A DNA stretch of 64,000 bases from Siphonodentalium dalli (GCA_032622095.1 CP136067.1:181756556-181820555), one strand, 5' to 3'; numbered from the stretch's first letter, positions 23,432-35,049 are shown. The notes: generated from the sequence alone by a model not told the origin. Translations and numbers: made by a program.

Positions 23432-23641
23432 ATGCATACGTCCAGGACACTCAATTATAGAAATTGCTTTGATGACATTGTTATAACAACATTACGTAAT
23501 AACCAATTATCGCCCCACATTCATACTTACGCTTTGGACATTTTATCAGTTTATCACGTGATCACTAAATGTGGCAATCGGGTATCCTCCGATGCCTGCA
23601 ATATATTATTTATAATAATTGGACTCATTGATCTCACGTGA
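23432..23641 (+). CDS. Hypothetical small ORF, 3' part duplicated
   Basis: A 69-codon frame. Its last 34 codons recur at about 25048-25154 with four changes: one synonymous, one S/T, one I/L and one stop-for-stop. That would fit a coding sequence, but the flanking non-coding bases are equally conserved, so the duplication may simply be recent. No family is recognised. Confidence 0.25.
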   Translation: MHTSRTLNYRNCFDDIVITTLRNNQLSPHIHTYALDILSVYHVITKCGNRVSSDACNILFIIIGLIDLT

Positions 23642-25930
23642 ATAATACTCTTAGTTGTTCCAATAAAATAGTTATCAAATTCGATCACCAATAGATTTGA
23701 CTGTGGAATGTAATGACCTTTAACTTATTTATCGATCTAAAGGGACACTCATTATGAATGAATGTTAACAATACAAGCGCACGAATGAAGAGCGTTGAAC
23801 ATATACGAAATTACTACACGAATGAATTGAACCTTGAAATTTATATTTCACATCTTACCAACAACAGCTACAGACATAATCATAGTATTATACTGTCTTG
23901 CATGTACACACGCTATGACATCATTAAAGGTGGACAATCCACTCAAGGTGTGGCAACAGATACGGACATAGGCATAGTGTTATACAGTCTTCTATGTACC
24001 CACGCTATGACACCATTAACGTACATTGGATGTTAGGTATATGACTCTTGAGTATGCACCAATCAATGAGCAAATGAGCAAAAAACTGAGCAAATGAGCA
24101 AAAAATGAGCAAATGAGCAAGAAAATGAGCAAATGAGCAAGAAAATGAGCAAATGAGCAATAAAAATGAGCAAATGAGCATAAAAATGAGCAAATGAGCA
24201 AGAAAATGAGCAAATGAGCAATAAAAATGAGCAAATGAGCATAAAAATGAGCAAATGAGCAAGAAAATGAGCAAATGAGCAAGAAAATGAGCAAATGAGC
24301 AATAAAAATGAGCAAATGAGCAAAAAAATGAGCAAATGAGCAATAAAAATGAGCAAATGAGCATAAAAATGAGCAAATGAGCAAGAAAATGAGCAAATGA
24401 GCAAGAAAATGAGCAAATGAGCAATACAAATGAGCAAATGAGCAAAAAAATGAGCAAATGAGCAAGAAAATGAGCAAATGAGCAATAAAAATGAGCAAAT
24501 GAGCAAATAAATGAGCAAATGAGCAATAAAAATGAGCAAATGAGCAAAAAAATGAGCAAATGAGCAAGAAAATGAGCAAATGAGCAATAAAAATGAGCAA
24601 ATGAGCAAATAAATGAGCAAATGAGCAAAAAAATGAGCAAATGAGTAAGAAAATGAGCAAATGAGCAATAAAAATGAGCAAATGAGCAAATAAATGAGCA
24701 AATGAGCAAAAAAATGAGCAATAAAATGAGCAAATGAGCAATAAAAATGAGCAAATGAGCAAAAAAATGGGCATACCTGTATGCAGGCCTACCAGTGGAT
24801 GAATAGTCTGTCGGAGAAGTACTGTGTAGACAGGTCTTGCCGGTAAGAGAGTCAGACGAGAAGTGAAGACTCGGCTATTAAAACATAGTAATGCGATAGC
24901 GAACATCAAACGAGTCTGCGCACGCATATCTGTCAAAAGGATACAATAGCAGTCATTGGTCAATTTATCCCCGGTGTCATCTCAGTACCCAATCGGGACG
25001 AAGCCGAAGGTCAACTCATTTTTTTTTGCTCATTATAGTACGTCACTTGGACATTTTATCAGTTTATCACGTGATCACTAAATGTGGAAATCGGGTATCC
25101 ACCGATGCCTGCAATTTATTATTTATAATAATTGGACTCATTGATCTCACGTAAATAATACTCTTAGTTGTTCCAATAAAATAGTTATCAAATTCGATCA
25201 CCAATAGATTTGACTGTGGAATATAATGACCTTTACTTATTTATCGATCTATGTTAAGACATGGTCTTAACAAAAAACTTGACCATAACAAAAATTACCT
25301 TACATTTATGCATGAATCTAATTAGACCATACGTAAATATTGTCAGCTTATCGTCTGATGAGCAAATCCGATGTTTATCAAAAATAGTACAACTTCCAGT
25401 TGGTAATTACTCTTACGAATGAAGAGCGTTGAACATATACGAAATTACTACACGAATGAACTGAAATTTATATTTTCACATCTTACCAACAACAGATACA
25501 GACATAGTCATAGTGTTATACTATCTTACATGTACCCATGCTATGACATCATTCGAAGGGGCAATACACTCAAGGAGTTAAAGTGACACGAAACAAGGGA
25601 CGTGATGTAATATTGGTGTTTGAATCTTAAAGGAACACAAGACACTCTAAAGGGACACTCATTATGAATGAATGTTAACAATACAAGCGCACGAATGAAG
25701 AGCGTTGAACATATACAAAATTACTACACGAATGAATTGAACCTTGAAATTTATATTTCACATCTTACCAACAACAGCTACAGGCATTATCATAGGGTTA
25801 TACTGTCTTGCATATACACACGCTATGACATCATTAAAGGCGGACAATCCACTCACGGTGTGACAACAGATACAGACATAGGCATAGTGTTATACAGTCT
25901 TCTATGTACCAATGCTATGACATAATTAAA
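23535..25930 (+). repeat. Segmental duplication around the 24-kb minisatellite
   Basis: About 200 bases from 23535 recur at 25049-25250. About 280 bases from 23739 (starting aaagggacactcattatgaa) recur at 25649-25927, and a partial third copy lies at about 25411-25590. Inner sub-repeats (cacgctatgacatcatt) also recur. Differences change amino acids freely in the 85-92-codon frames at 23758 and 25668, so those frames are probably not genes. Confidence 0.8.
24062..24765. repeat. GAGCAAAT minisatellite, about 700 bp
   Basis: Units of about 20-21 bases alternate gagcaaatgagcaa with taaaaat, gaaaat or aaaaat. Three minus-strand frames stay open for 212-315 codons and give leucine/phenylalanine-rich pseudo-proteins; this is a property of the repeat. 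The array grows from gagtatgcaccaatcaatga, a seed that also occurs, unexpanded, at about 27300. Confidence 0.95.
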
Positions 25931-26068
25931 GGGGGATAATACACGCACGGTGTGGAATGTTAAAGTGACACGCGGTAAGGGACGTGATGTAATATTGGTG
26001 AAACCCCCTCCCCACTTATAGATATATAACGAAGACGAGAATAACATGTTGATGAAGTTTATTGAAAT

Positions 26069-26638
26069 TTAATCATTGTCTGAATCTTCGACCGTTAGAT
26101 TTACTTCTAAGAGTTTCTTGAATTTTCTCATCGCTTCATCTGCAGCCCATTCATTATTATATCCGTGTTTGGTCAGTTTGACCATTTTCTTCATGATCAT
26201 GGTATGTATGCGTGATGTTTTCAATCGATACTGGTATTCTATTAATCGTCTATAACTTTTGAGAAACAGAGCAAACTCTGTGTCGATGGTATCCTCTTTT
26301 CCCGACATGCTCTCATCTCCCGAAATGCTCTCTTCTTCTTTCACATCATTGGTGACGCGTTTCATCATACTTTTGAATGTGTCCATCTCGTTGACACATC
26401 GCGCAGCTTTCTTAAGACCGAATACCGTTCTACTACCGACGCCATTACCATCTTCTGAATCTGATAGCGTTCCACGTTCATCTTCATCTGAATCTAGAAC
26501 CGCTTCGTCAGATTCATCGGTATCTTCTCCGAAGAGAGTTGGTTTTGTCTCAGACATAACTCCGTGTTTAATCTGTTTATGTCTTTGTAGATTGTAGTTC
26601 GTCGATAAAATAATGCCACATAAATCACACCCGTGCAT
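26069..26638 (-). CDS. C2H2-finger acidic protein of a virus-like cluster
   Basis: An intact 189-codon frame. Residues 4-25 form one zinc finger (C4, C7, H20, H25: C-x2-C-x12-H-x4-H, with core NYNLQRH). Residues 36-70 are strongly acidic (DEAVLDSDEDE), and the C-terminal half is helical and basic (MKKMVKLTKHG). It is the last of three closely packed minus-strand frames, overlapping the next upstream frame by 14 bases. The packing and small proteins resemble Polinton/adintovirus-like DNA elements integrated in animal genomes; this is inference, since no polymerase, integrase or capsid gene is seen. Confidence 0.5.
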   Translation of the reverse strand: MHGCDLCGIILSTNYNLQRHKQIKHGVMSETKPTLFGEDTDESDEAVLDSDEDERGTLSDSEDGNGVGSRTVFGLKKAARCVNEMDTFKSMMKRVTNDVKEEESISGDESMSGKEDTIDTEFALFLKSYRRLIEYQYRLKTSRIHTMIMKKMVKLTKHGYNNEWAADEAMRKFKKLLEVNLTVEDSDND

Positions 26639-26819
26639 TATCGCGAATTATTGGAAGAACCATCACTCTTATAAGTAGCGATAAAAAGAGAGAATAAGGT
26701 GTGGTATACAACCGTCGCTCTAAGAGTACGTTCGTCCCGGTGCTAGGGTATAGATATTTGACCGCCGGTGATTCAATTAATGCCAATTTATCAGTATGGT
26801 ACTCTATGTATTCATTCAT
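26625..26819 (-). CDS. Small ORF of the virus-like cluster
   Basis: A 64-codon frame lies exactly between its neighbours (7 bases after the upstream stop, 14-base overlap with the downstream start). It has a mixed, protein-like composition with a hydrophobic stretch near the C-terminus (SLFLSLLIRVMVLP). No family is recognised. Its main support is the tiling with the two flanking frames. Confidence 0.35.
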   Translation of the reverse strand: MNEYIEYHTDKLALIESPAVKYLYPSTGTNVLLERRLYTTPYSLFLSLLIRVMVLPIIRDNARV

Positions 26820-26826
26820 GATTTGG

Positions 26827-27150
26827 CTAATCGTATGACACTGATCTTTTCATTTTCTTCTTATTATTAGACAAACCTCCATCAGACACTCTCTTGTTGG
26901 TTTGTTTGGACGCTTTACGTGTGTTTGTCAACTTATTTGCTGCAACTTCAGCCTTAGCCATTCCAATCGCTTGAGCGATGGGTGTCACCACGTTAATAAG
27001 TGGTTTTAGAACGTCTTCTTCACTATCACTAGTTTTAGTTCTGTCAATAAAGTATCGACCCTGATTATCTGGTATTAACTTCCCATCAACCATATCTCTG
27101 AAATGTTTTCTCCACATTTCAAGATCTGCTGGAATATATGGGATCGACAT
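26827..27150 (-). CDS. Small protein with W-x3-F-x2-M...GRY motif and basic tail
   Basis: A 107-codon frame. Residues 13-35 contain WRKHFRDMVDGKL and GRYFID; residues 50-66 contain INVVTPIAQAIGMAKAE; the end is lysine-rich (NNKKKMKRSV). I recall similar short proteins from Polinton/adintovirus-like elements of aquatic invertebrates, but this is from memory and untested. A basic tail would suit a DNA-binding or virion-core role. It would be the first gene of the minus-strand trio. Confidence 0.45.
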   Translation of the reverse strand: MSIPYIPADLEMWRKHFRDMVDGKLIPDNQGRYFIDRTKTSDSEEDVLKPLINVVTPIAQAIGMAKAEVAANKLTNTRKASKQTNKRVSDGGLSNNKKKMKRSVSYD

Positions 27151-27401
27151 GTTTCTTCAAAATGTACAAGTCACTCTTTTTTCTGCATTTTATTTTAGAA
27201 AGTTTATCGCCTCTTATAAAAATCGATTATTGGCCATGAATGCCAAATGCACCATGATAGTTATCGATGTCAATAATGCGTTTCGTTGAGATCTTGATTG
27301 AGTATGCACCAATCAATGAGCAAATAAATGAGCAAGCAGGATGTTATGTCGCTTGGTGGCGGAGGTAGCATCACCAAATTACCCTCGGGGGACCTCATTC
27401 T

Positions 27402-27541
27402 GCCATCTAAAAATAGAATCTTTGGGTCTAAAATTGGTTGTACTAAAATATTCCCAAAAACCCAAAACTTCAAAAATTTCAAAAAACTTCAAAAATTTCA
27501 AAAAATTTCAAAAACTTCAAAAATTTCAAAAATATTCCATA
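27402..27541 (+). repeat. A-rich tract with TTCAAAAA period, copy 2
   Basis: It begins with the same ctaaaaatagaatctttggg leader as the 22.57-kb copy, then about 100 bases of ttcaaaaat and ttcaaaaac repeats of 9-10 bases. It directly abuts the broken gene that follows. Confidence 0.7.
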
Positions 27542-27544
27542 GGA

Positions 27545-29645
27545 CTACATGCATCAGATGAAGTAACATCTGATCTTCTGAATGCTGTTAGCAATGGAGA
27601 AGAGAAGATGACATATTTCATAAAGAACACACTCTCTAATAATGAAGCAGAGATAAAACACAGTTTTTATGAACCCATCACCCGAACGAAAGTGCAGACA
27701 TTCACATCGATGCTGAAGAAAGCAAAAGTTATCATTAGTGGAGAGGTACAGAAGGTTAATGTCAGCTCCGAACTTATTTTCCGGCGTGCCCTCAAATTAG
27801 CAGAGTCCCTGAGTTTAGGCCTGGACACAGTGCTTAACCACCCTGTTGGTACAGTGCCAACGTCACTTTTCCACGAGGATGGGACAATGAGGAAAAGTAA
27901 AACATCTGATATTCTTCACAAACAGGAAGAAGATTCACTCACATTACGAGTTCTTGATGACTGTCAGGCAGATAAGTACAACACAGTCTACATCAGGGAT
28001 GGGATGGCTATACTCCCAAGCCCTGGACGGAAGCAAATACAAAACGTTCGATGATTTAGCCCGCAGCTATCTCAAGGGAATCACAAAGGGATTGGCTATA
28101 GCGGATGCCATCGTAGATGTGTTCGACATATATGATCATGGCTACTCGACTAAAAGTCAAGAGAGGCAACGACGAACGGGAAAAACATCCAACCTTGAAC
28201 ATGAAGTTATCGACAGGCGTGTTATCCCCAATTGGAGAAGGTTCCTTGACTCATAAGAGAACAAAATGCATGGCTATTGTGAAATATATCTGCAATTTTG
28301 TTATGAAACACGGACCGAACAACTTGAATAATAAGCAGACAATCATTCTCGCTGGTGGATTTCTTGATGCTAAACCAAGTGTAAAGATCACAACAACCGG
28401 CACCGAACCCATTGACGTACTCCAGTCATCTCAAGAAGAAGCTGATACCAGAATGTTTCTGTGTGCCGATTATGTTGGGCGAGAGATTCTCCAAGAGAAC
28501 GGCCGTGTCATCATCTGTTCACCAGACACTGATATGTTCCTGTTAAGCCTGCACTATTATCATCACATCGAGAATATCGCTGAATTGTGATTTGAAACAG
28601 GCGTTTCGCAAAAACAGATATATACCAGATATATGAACAAACCAGTCCCTGATTACCAGTCACTTCCAATCCTGAATCCCAATGTTTGTAAATACCATTG
28701 TAACCACTTCCGGGTCAAATGTACTTTTGTTATTTCTACCGCGAATTTGTTGATGTTTTCTTATTATATTCTGTGTTTTTATTATATTATTCAATAAATA
28801 ATCTTAACAAATATCATCTCGCCTGTTGTATGTTATCAGCATAGTCACTGCCTATTGATTTAGCGTGGGTAAATAGCGTGCACACGGTTGAAAACAGTTA
28901 CTTTCGGATCGATATGAATTCAACTAGTTGGAATTTGTGGTCACCAAATGGTCGAAACGGTTAAGTCGAACACTCGGCTAACTCGAAGTAATCCAACGGT
29001 CCCTTGCGATTCGACTTAACGAAGTTTAACTGTACACGATATTGCAACAAGATATGGCGTGACAACATGTCGAGCATTCCTTGCTGTCCATACTCCTTCA
29101 TCTTTTTACGGAATTGGCAAGAAAACTGTTCTCAGTATATTCATGGAAAATATTAGTGGCTTCATTCAACTCGCTGATCTGGACAGATGTGACCCACCTG
29201 TAGCTATGGACACGTCACGGTTGTCCATAGCCAATTTATATGATCGCAAAGGACTGCTTGGTCCGCCTCATTCTTTACTGAATAGCATGAGGGTTAAGCT
29301 GTCGATAACAAAAGAGCCCACATTAGCTAGACTTCCACCATGTGAGGATAGCATTCCACTCCATGTTTTGCGTGCAATCTGGCAGTTGAGGGTGTGGCTG
29401 TCATCACATTGCCTGTCCAAATTTGGGATCTCCGCTTGATTATGGATGGAAATGTGGTACCAATGGACTTACTCCAACTTATTTTGATGGCAAATCTGCA
29501 TCATAGGTGATTTCAGACTTGGTTTGTTCATGCGATAAACGTTCAAAGTGTGTCGTGGGATGTTCCTGCATCCAGAATGGTTTGTTATGTACATATCTAT
29601 GTCGATGTGATGGTGACAAATGCAAGATCCAATCCCGAACCTGAA
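27545..29645 (+). pseudogene. Broken multi-copy invertebrate gene (EEADTRM / GxGKKT / Cys-rich tail)
   Basis: Successive frames give, in order: an N-terminal part (27545-28005) ending YIRDGMAI; KTFDDLARSYLKGI and VFDIYDHGYSTKSQERQRR (to 28256); SSQEEADTRMFL and SPDTDMFLLSLHY (to 28580); then, after an unrelated 450-base gap, SSFYGIGKKT and LPPCEDSIPLHVLRA (29060-29410). Last comes a cysteine-rich tail with VCSCDKRSKC, CSCIQNGLLC and CRCDG (29520-29645). This order matches an uncharacterised repetitive protein family found in many cnidarian, mollusc and fish genomes (from memory). At least two frameshifts, stops near 28255 and 29505, and the insertion show it is dead. It may derive from a mobile element; the function is unknown. 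Confidence 0.7.
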
Positions 29646-30180
29646 ACTATTGACAAACTGGAGCACAATTCTTGCCATAAATTAGAGACTCTCGGCAAGA
29701 TGCTTGTAAAGATATTTACCAAACATTAGCCAGGTGCATGGTGCCCTTCAAGCTTAACTATCGGAAGACTATAGTATCATATATTAATATGCGTGACAAA
29801 ATCATGCAACCAGTAGTGATATGATATGCTTCAATTGTCTTGTACGAATGCATCCAAATATCACTGTAACATTTTGGCAGTTGCTTTAGTTAAATGTAAA
29901 AAGTAAATTTCGTTTGTGCTTTACCCATATTATGTTTTTCGGAGTTTGCCACATTACGATAAATTAATCAAAAGGGTATTGTTGGATAAGATGAGATTAT
30001 TTTCCACACGACAGTGATTCACATAAAACATTATAGTCTATCGATGCTGTAAGTCTGAAGTGTGACATATCGGACATATGACCTTCTAATCATGTGCTTC
30101 AAAATGGATCCCTTCATATTATTTAATACTTCCCCATCATGGTATAATTGACATTTACCTTTCATATAATTCACAAAAAT
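29646..30180. other. Intergenic, nothing recognised
   Basis: AT-rich, with no frame, repeat or motif that I can support. Confidence 0.5.
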
Positions 30181-30182
30181 AA

Positions 30183-30910
30183 TAAAAGGCCGCTCGGCCA
30201 TAGTGCCCCCGAACCGGTGGCTTCATTTGGAGCGGAGGCTTTGTAGAAGTATACTATATGGATAAGACAATTGTGCATTGTCTCATTACTGACATGCATA
30301 CAAATAATCAAATCTTAATAAAACTCTTAAAGTCAAAATATAACCTCAAATTGTCACAAAATGAAGAAAATTACAAGAAAAATTGAATTTTCTAAAGTCG
30401 AAAAGTCCATAACTCTGAGAAAAATCATCGGTTCAAACTCAAATTCGAACTTGACCTGTATCGTGATATGACTGATACACGTAAAAACGGTATTTGCAAT
30501 TAAAGGATCCAAACTTGAGATATCATCCGGAAACCGAAAAAGTGAGAAATTTTCTAAGTAAAACAAGTCGAAAAATGGCCACAACTCTTGAAAAAATGGG
30601 CGGAGCATACCCGTATTCGAACTTGACCTGTACATATGGCTGATAAACTCACAAACCAAATTTGGTTCAGATATGATAACACAAACTGAAGTTATCATCC
30701 GGAAACCAGAAAATTACAAGATTCTAAGTAAATAAAAGGGCCATAACTCTCGCAAAAATAGGCGGAGCGAACCCATATTCGAACTTGACCTGTAGTTTGG
30801 TCTGATAAACTCACCTATCAAATTTGCTTTTGATCTAATAACCGAAACTAAAGTTATCATCCGGAAACCATTTCCGGACGGACGCACGGACGGACCGACG
30901 CACTGGCCAG
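30183..30910 (+). repeat. Dispersed repeat with about 150-180-bp internal units, copy 1
   Basis: It begins ataaaaggccgctcggccat. The body has about three tandem units with ggccataactct, cgaacttgacctgta, gctgataaactcac and ttatcatccggaaacca. It ends in an ACGGACGG-rich stretch at about 30876-30900. Related copies lie at 32619, 35985 (inverted) and 47565. Confidence 0.75.
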
Positions 30911-31740
30911 AGTATACTTGTGGGGTGACCGCACATACCTATGAATACTTGTGGGATGCGATCTTTTGTTTGAGTAACTTGTGGGGTGCAACCCACAACT
31001 GACGATTTTTTAAAGAGCGTATTTTTAAATAGCGGCCCCAAACCTCCCCAAGCCCACCCACCCTAGTTTGATTGGAATGCACTCCTGCACACCAGCTAAG
31101 GTTCTATATAAGTAGTTTTCATCTTCATCAAAATCTCTCAACAATGTATTGATTATTTGTGTTATTAGTTTGTTTAGATTGTTCAAAATCCGTCCAAAAT
31201 CATTCTGTTTAACTTAATAATATACATTTTGAGAGAATTGAACATCGAATTCAATTAATATCACGCACATGTAGGCCCACGGTACCGTATCTTCACTCAG
31301 TTCTGCTCACGAAAAATGTGGCTTGCCGCCGCAAATGAAAAATATGCATGATAGTGTCAAGTGATAACTTGTGGTTATAATAATTTGTGGTTCACATGCG
31401 GTTTAGATTGTAACATTCATGGCAAACTGGGGTCACTAGAGGAATATTCCTTACGCGAACCCACTTCGTGATATATATGCAGGAACGGAAGCCGGTAAGC
31501 TGATTTATTTATGAACAGAAGCTGTTGCCAAAAAGAGACTGCAACCCACTAACCCTATGTACATGTATCGTTCTTATCAAGTGTCACATAATTCACGCTG
31601 CGAATTGAATAGAAGCGTGTCTTTTGAAGACAGTTGGGTGTTAAAAACCTTAATGTTATACATACAAATTTATACTATTAAGTTTTGTGGTGTACGACTA
31701 TGTGTGCATTGGTTGTCACGATTGCTATATGTTACACCTT
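30911..31740. other. Intergenic
   Basis: Two close copies of cttgtggggtg occur at about 30918-30990, probably the edge of the preceding repeat. No gene is recognised. Confidence 0.4.
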
Positions 31741-31741
31741 A

Positions 31742-31826
31742 TATGTATCAACCGACCGTCGGTATATATGTATCAACCGACCGTCGGTATATATGTATCA
31801 ACCGACCGTCGGTATATATATGCTAT
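31742..31826. repeat. Three tandem copies of a palindromic 28-bp unit
   Basis: tatgtatcaaccgaccgtcg plus gtatata is repeated three times almost exactly. ccgaccgtcgg inside it is nearly self-complementary. Confidence 0.8.
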
Positions 31827-31829
31827 TAG

Positions 31830-32618
31830 ACTTACAAATAATGACCAAAATTTGAAGTTTGCCATTTACATTCTAAACATCTTAATGTTTACGGTCTGAC
31901 TGACAGTTTCACAACCTGCAAAACTCGAACCGGGGGGCTCGAGCTATCAGCCAATAGCAGTTTGCCCATTTCCTCTCAAAACTGGTTGTTGTTGCCATAG
32001 AAACCGATGTGTTTTGATGAGGCATGACATGTGCAGTAAGGCTAACTAATAAATTAGCCAGTTTTAAATACAAAAATTGACATATCAGTCAGCGGGAATG
32101 CAAACCCACCCTAACGACAGGCAGTAACATCGCTCCAAAATGGCGCGAAAATTAATTTAACGCTTAAATTAAGTCACAAAAAATGGTATCTTATATGAAA
32201 GGTGAAAATCTCATGATAGTTGACAATTTATGATGACTATCTTGTCCTGCAAAGCAAGCGTGTGATTGTCTGATAAGAAACAGATTTCAAAATTTACCCC
32301 ATAAAATCACTTATTTGTTGATGACCTTGACCCTTAACAAGTGACCTTGACCTCAGAGACCAGTGACCTTTACACCAATTTAACGGGCAATACCTGGCCA
32401 ATAATTATGGATAAATACAATAATCCACGAGTTCATTTTAACTCAAATATTGACAATTTCCATAATCACATTGAAATATTAGTGGTTGCCACGGAAACGA
32501 GGATTTTCACAATAAACGCACCAGTTTTGGTAACAGCACGGCCTATCAGATGCCCCATGTCACGGGCATTAAAATGGTGTATCACAATCGCATATGTAGG
32601 GTGGGTGCATTGAGTCGA
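31830..32618. other. Intergenic
   Basis: Short direct repeats of gaccttgacc occur at about 32323-32352. No gene or element boundary is recognised. Confidence 0.4.
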
Positions 32619-32820
32619 AAATAAAAGGCCGTCCGGCCACAGTGTCCTCCGATAAAGTGGCTTCATTGGGGGCATCAGCTTTTCTGATAAAAAATAACAA
32701 GGACCCTAAATCCGATACTAAATTTCAGAACAAAATGGGTGGATCGTACCCATATTCGAACCTGACCTGCATTTTTGGCTGATCAACTATCATACTAAAG
32801 TTGATTTATGGGGTCCTTAC
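32619..32820 (+). repeat. Dispersed repeat (ggccgtccggccac family), copy 2, truncated
   Basis: It begins aataaaaggccgtccggcca and contains one diverged unit (cccatattcgaacctgacct, gctgatcaac). It is a shortened relative of the 30.18-kb copy. Confidence 0.6.
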
Positions 32821-33441
32821 CGCTCACCTATTACACTCGTGAAGTTCGAAATTAACAATACCACACTATCTTGAAGGTGATCATTCAGTTTTTTTGTTCC
32901 GCTATGGTACTGAGGTGAACAGGTCTGAGCCTCGTGTTTTATTTATAACAATATCTGTGCATAAACTGACCAGGTCATTCATTATACGTGCATGCGCTAC
33001 ACAAGCAGCACTGTTCCATGTGCAGTTCTGGTAGAGGTATTTATCACCACGGGCACCTGCGACTACGAGTTGCTTCTGATCGTTCTGTATTGCTACCGAC
33101 AGGTAGAGTGCATATTTAGTCAAATTCGGCCGCTCCTGTCGTCAAAACATATGCAACCAATTTAATCATACAACTGATTCTACACTCCGTTGGAGATATA
33201 CGCTCTTTATGTATTGCCTTGTTGAGAATTTAGTTGAATAAACGCTCTTTATTATTTTTGCTATCAATGCGCAAGCTGGCTAACTTCTGACGGAAAAGCT
33301 TAATTGAGTGCTTGGTGTACATAGCAAACAATTATTCTCTTTCAGAGGAACGGTTAAATATCGACCCCCAATCAAACCATTTTCGGCCCGCAGATCGCCA
33401 GTCAGCTACGGATCCAGATCGCCAGTCAGCTACGGATCCTC

Positions 33442-34825
33442 AGGCCCGTTCCAAACGACGGATTTTTGTCGACTCGAATCTAATTGTTTTAAATCCGTCG
33501 GTGATACGACTGCGGTCAATTTTGTTTCAGACTGACGCATCTTTGTCGCGTCGAATCTAATACATTGGTCGATTTATTTAAAAGTGGATTCACGGTTACC
33601 GTCACAAAATGGTAACTCGTAGATATAGAGGCCAAAATATAACGGTATGTTATACATATATATATATATATATACTAAAATACAGTATAAATTATGAATA
33701 TATATGCGCGATTGCAGCGCGAATATATGTGCACATGTATATGAGGATGTATATAGTACATATAGTTATATAATATACTATAATAGGCGCTATAAATAAA
33801 TGTTATATCGTGCAACCAATTGCCATATATGTGTATACCATGCATGTAAATACAGGTATACAATAATTTTTTATAAATCTGCCACCCCTACCCATTATAA
33901 TAAGGAATACCGGAATATATTAATTATTATAAATCATAGGCTACCACCTATATCCTTTATAATAAGGAATACCGATATCTATGAATTATTATAAATCATA
34001 GGCTACCTTCCCTACCTCCTCCCACAATAAGTAATACCGGCATATATAAATTAGTATAAATCATAGGCTACCACTCTGCCCCTTATAATAAGTAATACCG
34101 GAATATATGAATTATTATAAATAAGAGGTTACCACCCTTATACCCCTCATAATAAGTATTGCCGGTATATATGAATTATTATAAATCAGTGGTACCACCC
34201 CTACCCCTTATAATAAGTAATACAGGTATATATTAATTATTATACATCAGAGAATACCACCCCTATTCCTTACAATAAGGAATATCGGTCTATATGAATT
34301 ATTATAAATCAGTTGCTACAACCCCTTATACCGGTATATATGAATTATAAATCATTGATACTATATCCATTATAAGATGTGAGTCAGTGACATGCCATGT
34401 TCGTTGAGAAATCAAACTACCAAAATATTTACAATTTGCACAATATTACCAAAGCAATGCTTATATAGATATATCTTTCTTTATAACAAAAAAAGCGTGC
34501 GACAAATGACGTCATGTGGGTATTTCCGCAGATAAGGGGAACCCCCTCATTATTATACCATTAAAATATCATTATATCATTTGCATTCGTTACTTCGGCA
34601 ACTTTCGGATCTCTCGTCACATGTATTAGATTCGAGTCGTCAAAAATCCGTCGTTTGAAACCATGACGGATTTCAGACGCATCACCGACGAAGATTCGTC
34701 TGGATTGAACGGAGATTCGTCTATGATGCGTCTGACACGGATCTAATTGTTTCAAACGTCGCATTTTTGACGCATTTAATACAATTGTGGGGAGTCGACA
34801 AAAATCCGTCGTTTGGAACGGGCCT
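33442..34825. mobile_element. Non-autonomous DNA element with perfect 34-bp inverted ends
   Basis: The left end starts AGGCCCGTTCCAAACGACGG and its 34 bases are an exact inverse of the right end (34792-34825). Subterminal segments related to cgaatctaatacat and gacgcatcaccgacgaaga are also inverted on both sides. There is no transposase frame. The interior carries a TA run (about 33656-33676) and a minisatellite (33880-34375). A target duplication is not evident, so the superfamily is open. A 24-bp tandem duplication lies just left of the end (about 33394-33440). Confidence 0.8.
33880..34375 (+). repeat. Minisatellite, about 60-65 bp, about 8 copies
   Basis: Units contain gaattattataaatca, ggctaccacccctacccctt and ataataagtaataccggtat. 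It lies wholly inside the 34-bp-TIR element and probably expanded after, or travelled with, that element. Confidence 0.85.
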
Positions 34826-35049
34826 CAGACTCAATGATGGCGCAACACGAAAACAATTTCACCCTCTTCGAGAGTACGAGCTGCTTCATAATCTCCCGTA
34901 AGAGTCCGGTACATTGCTCTGAGAAAATTTGATTTGACACCTTTTATACCTGGCCGTAGTTGGTCTCAACAAATTACCACCGCATAGCCCTGGAGTGATA
35001 CACTGGTTTATTTGCAATAACTTGATCTTTCACAGCATTATTGTCCCCC

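Noticed and set aside
24005-24963. Long minus-strand frames (212, 249 and 315 codons) rich in L, F, I, C
   Set aside because: They are translations of the GAGCAAAT minisatellite; all three frames are open for the same reason and no sequence outside the array supports a gene.
23758-25925. Paired 85- and 92-codon frames in the duplicated segments as a gene family
   Set aside because: Most differences between the two copies replace amino acids and there is no family match, so the frames are probably incidental to the duplication.
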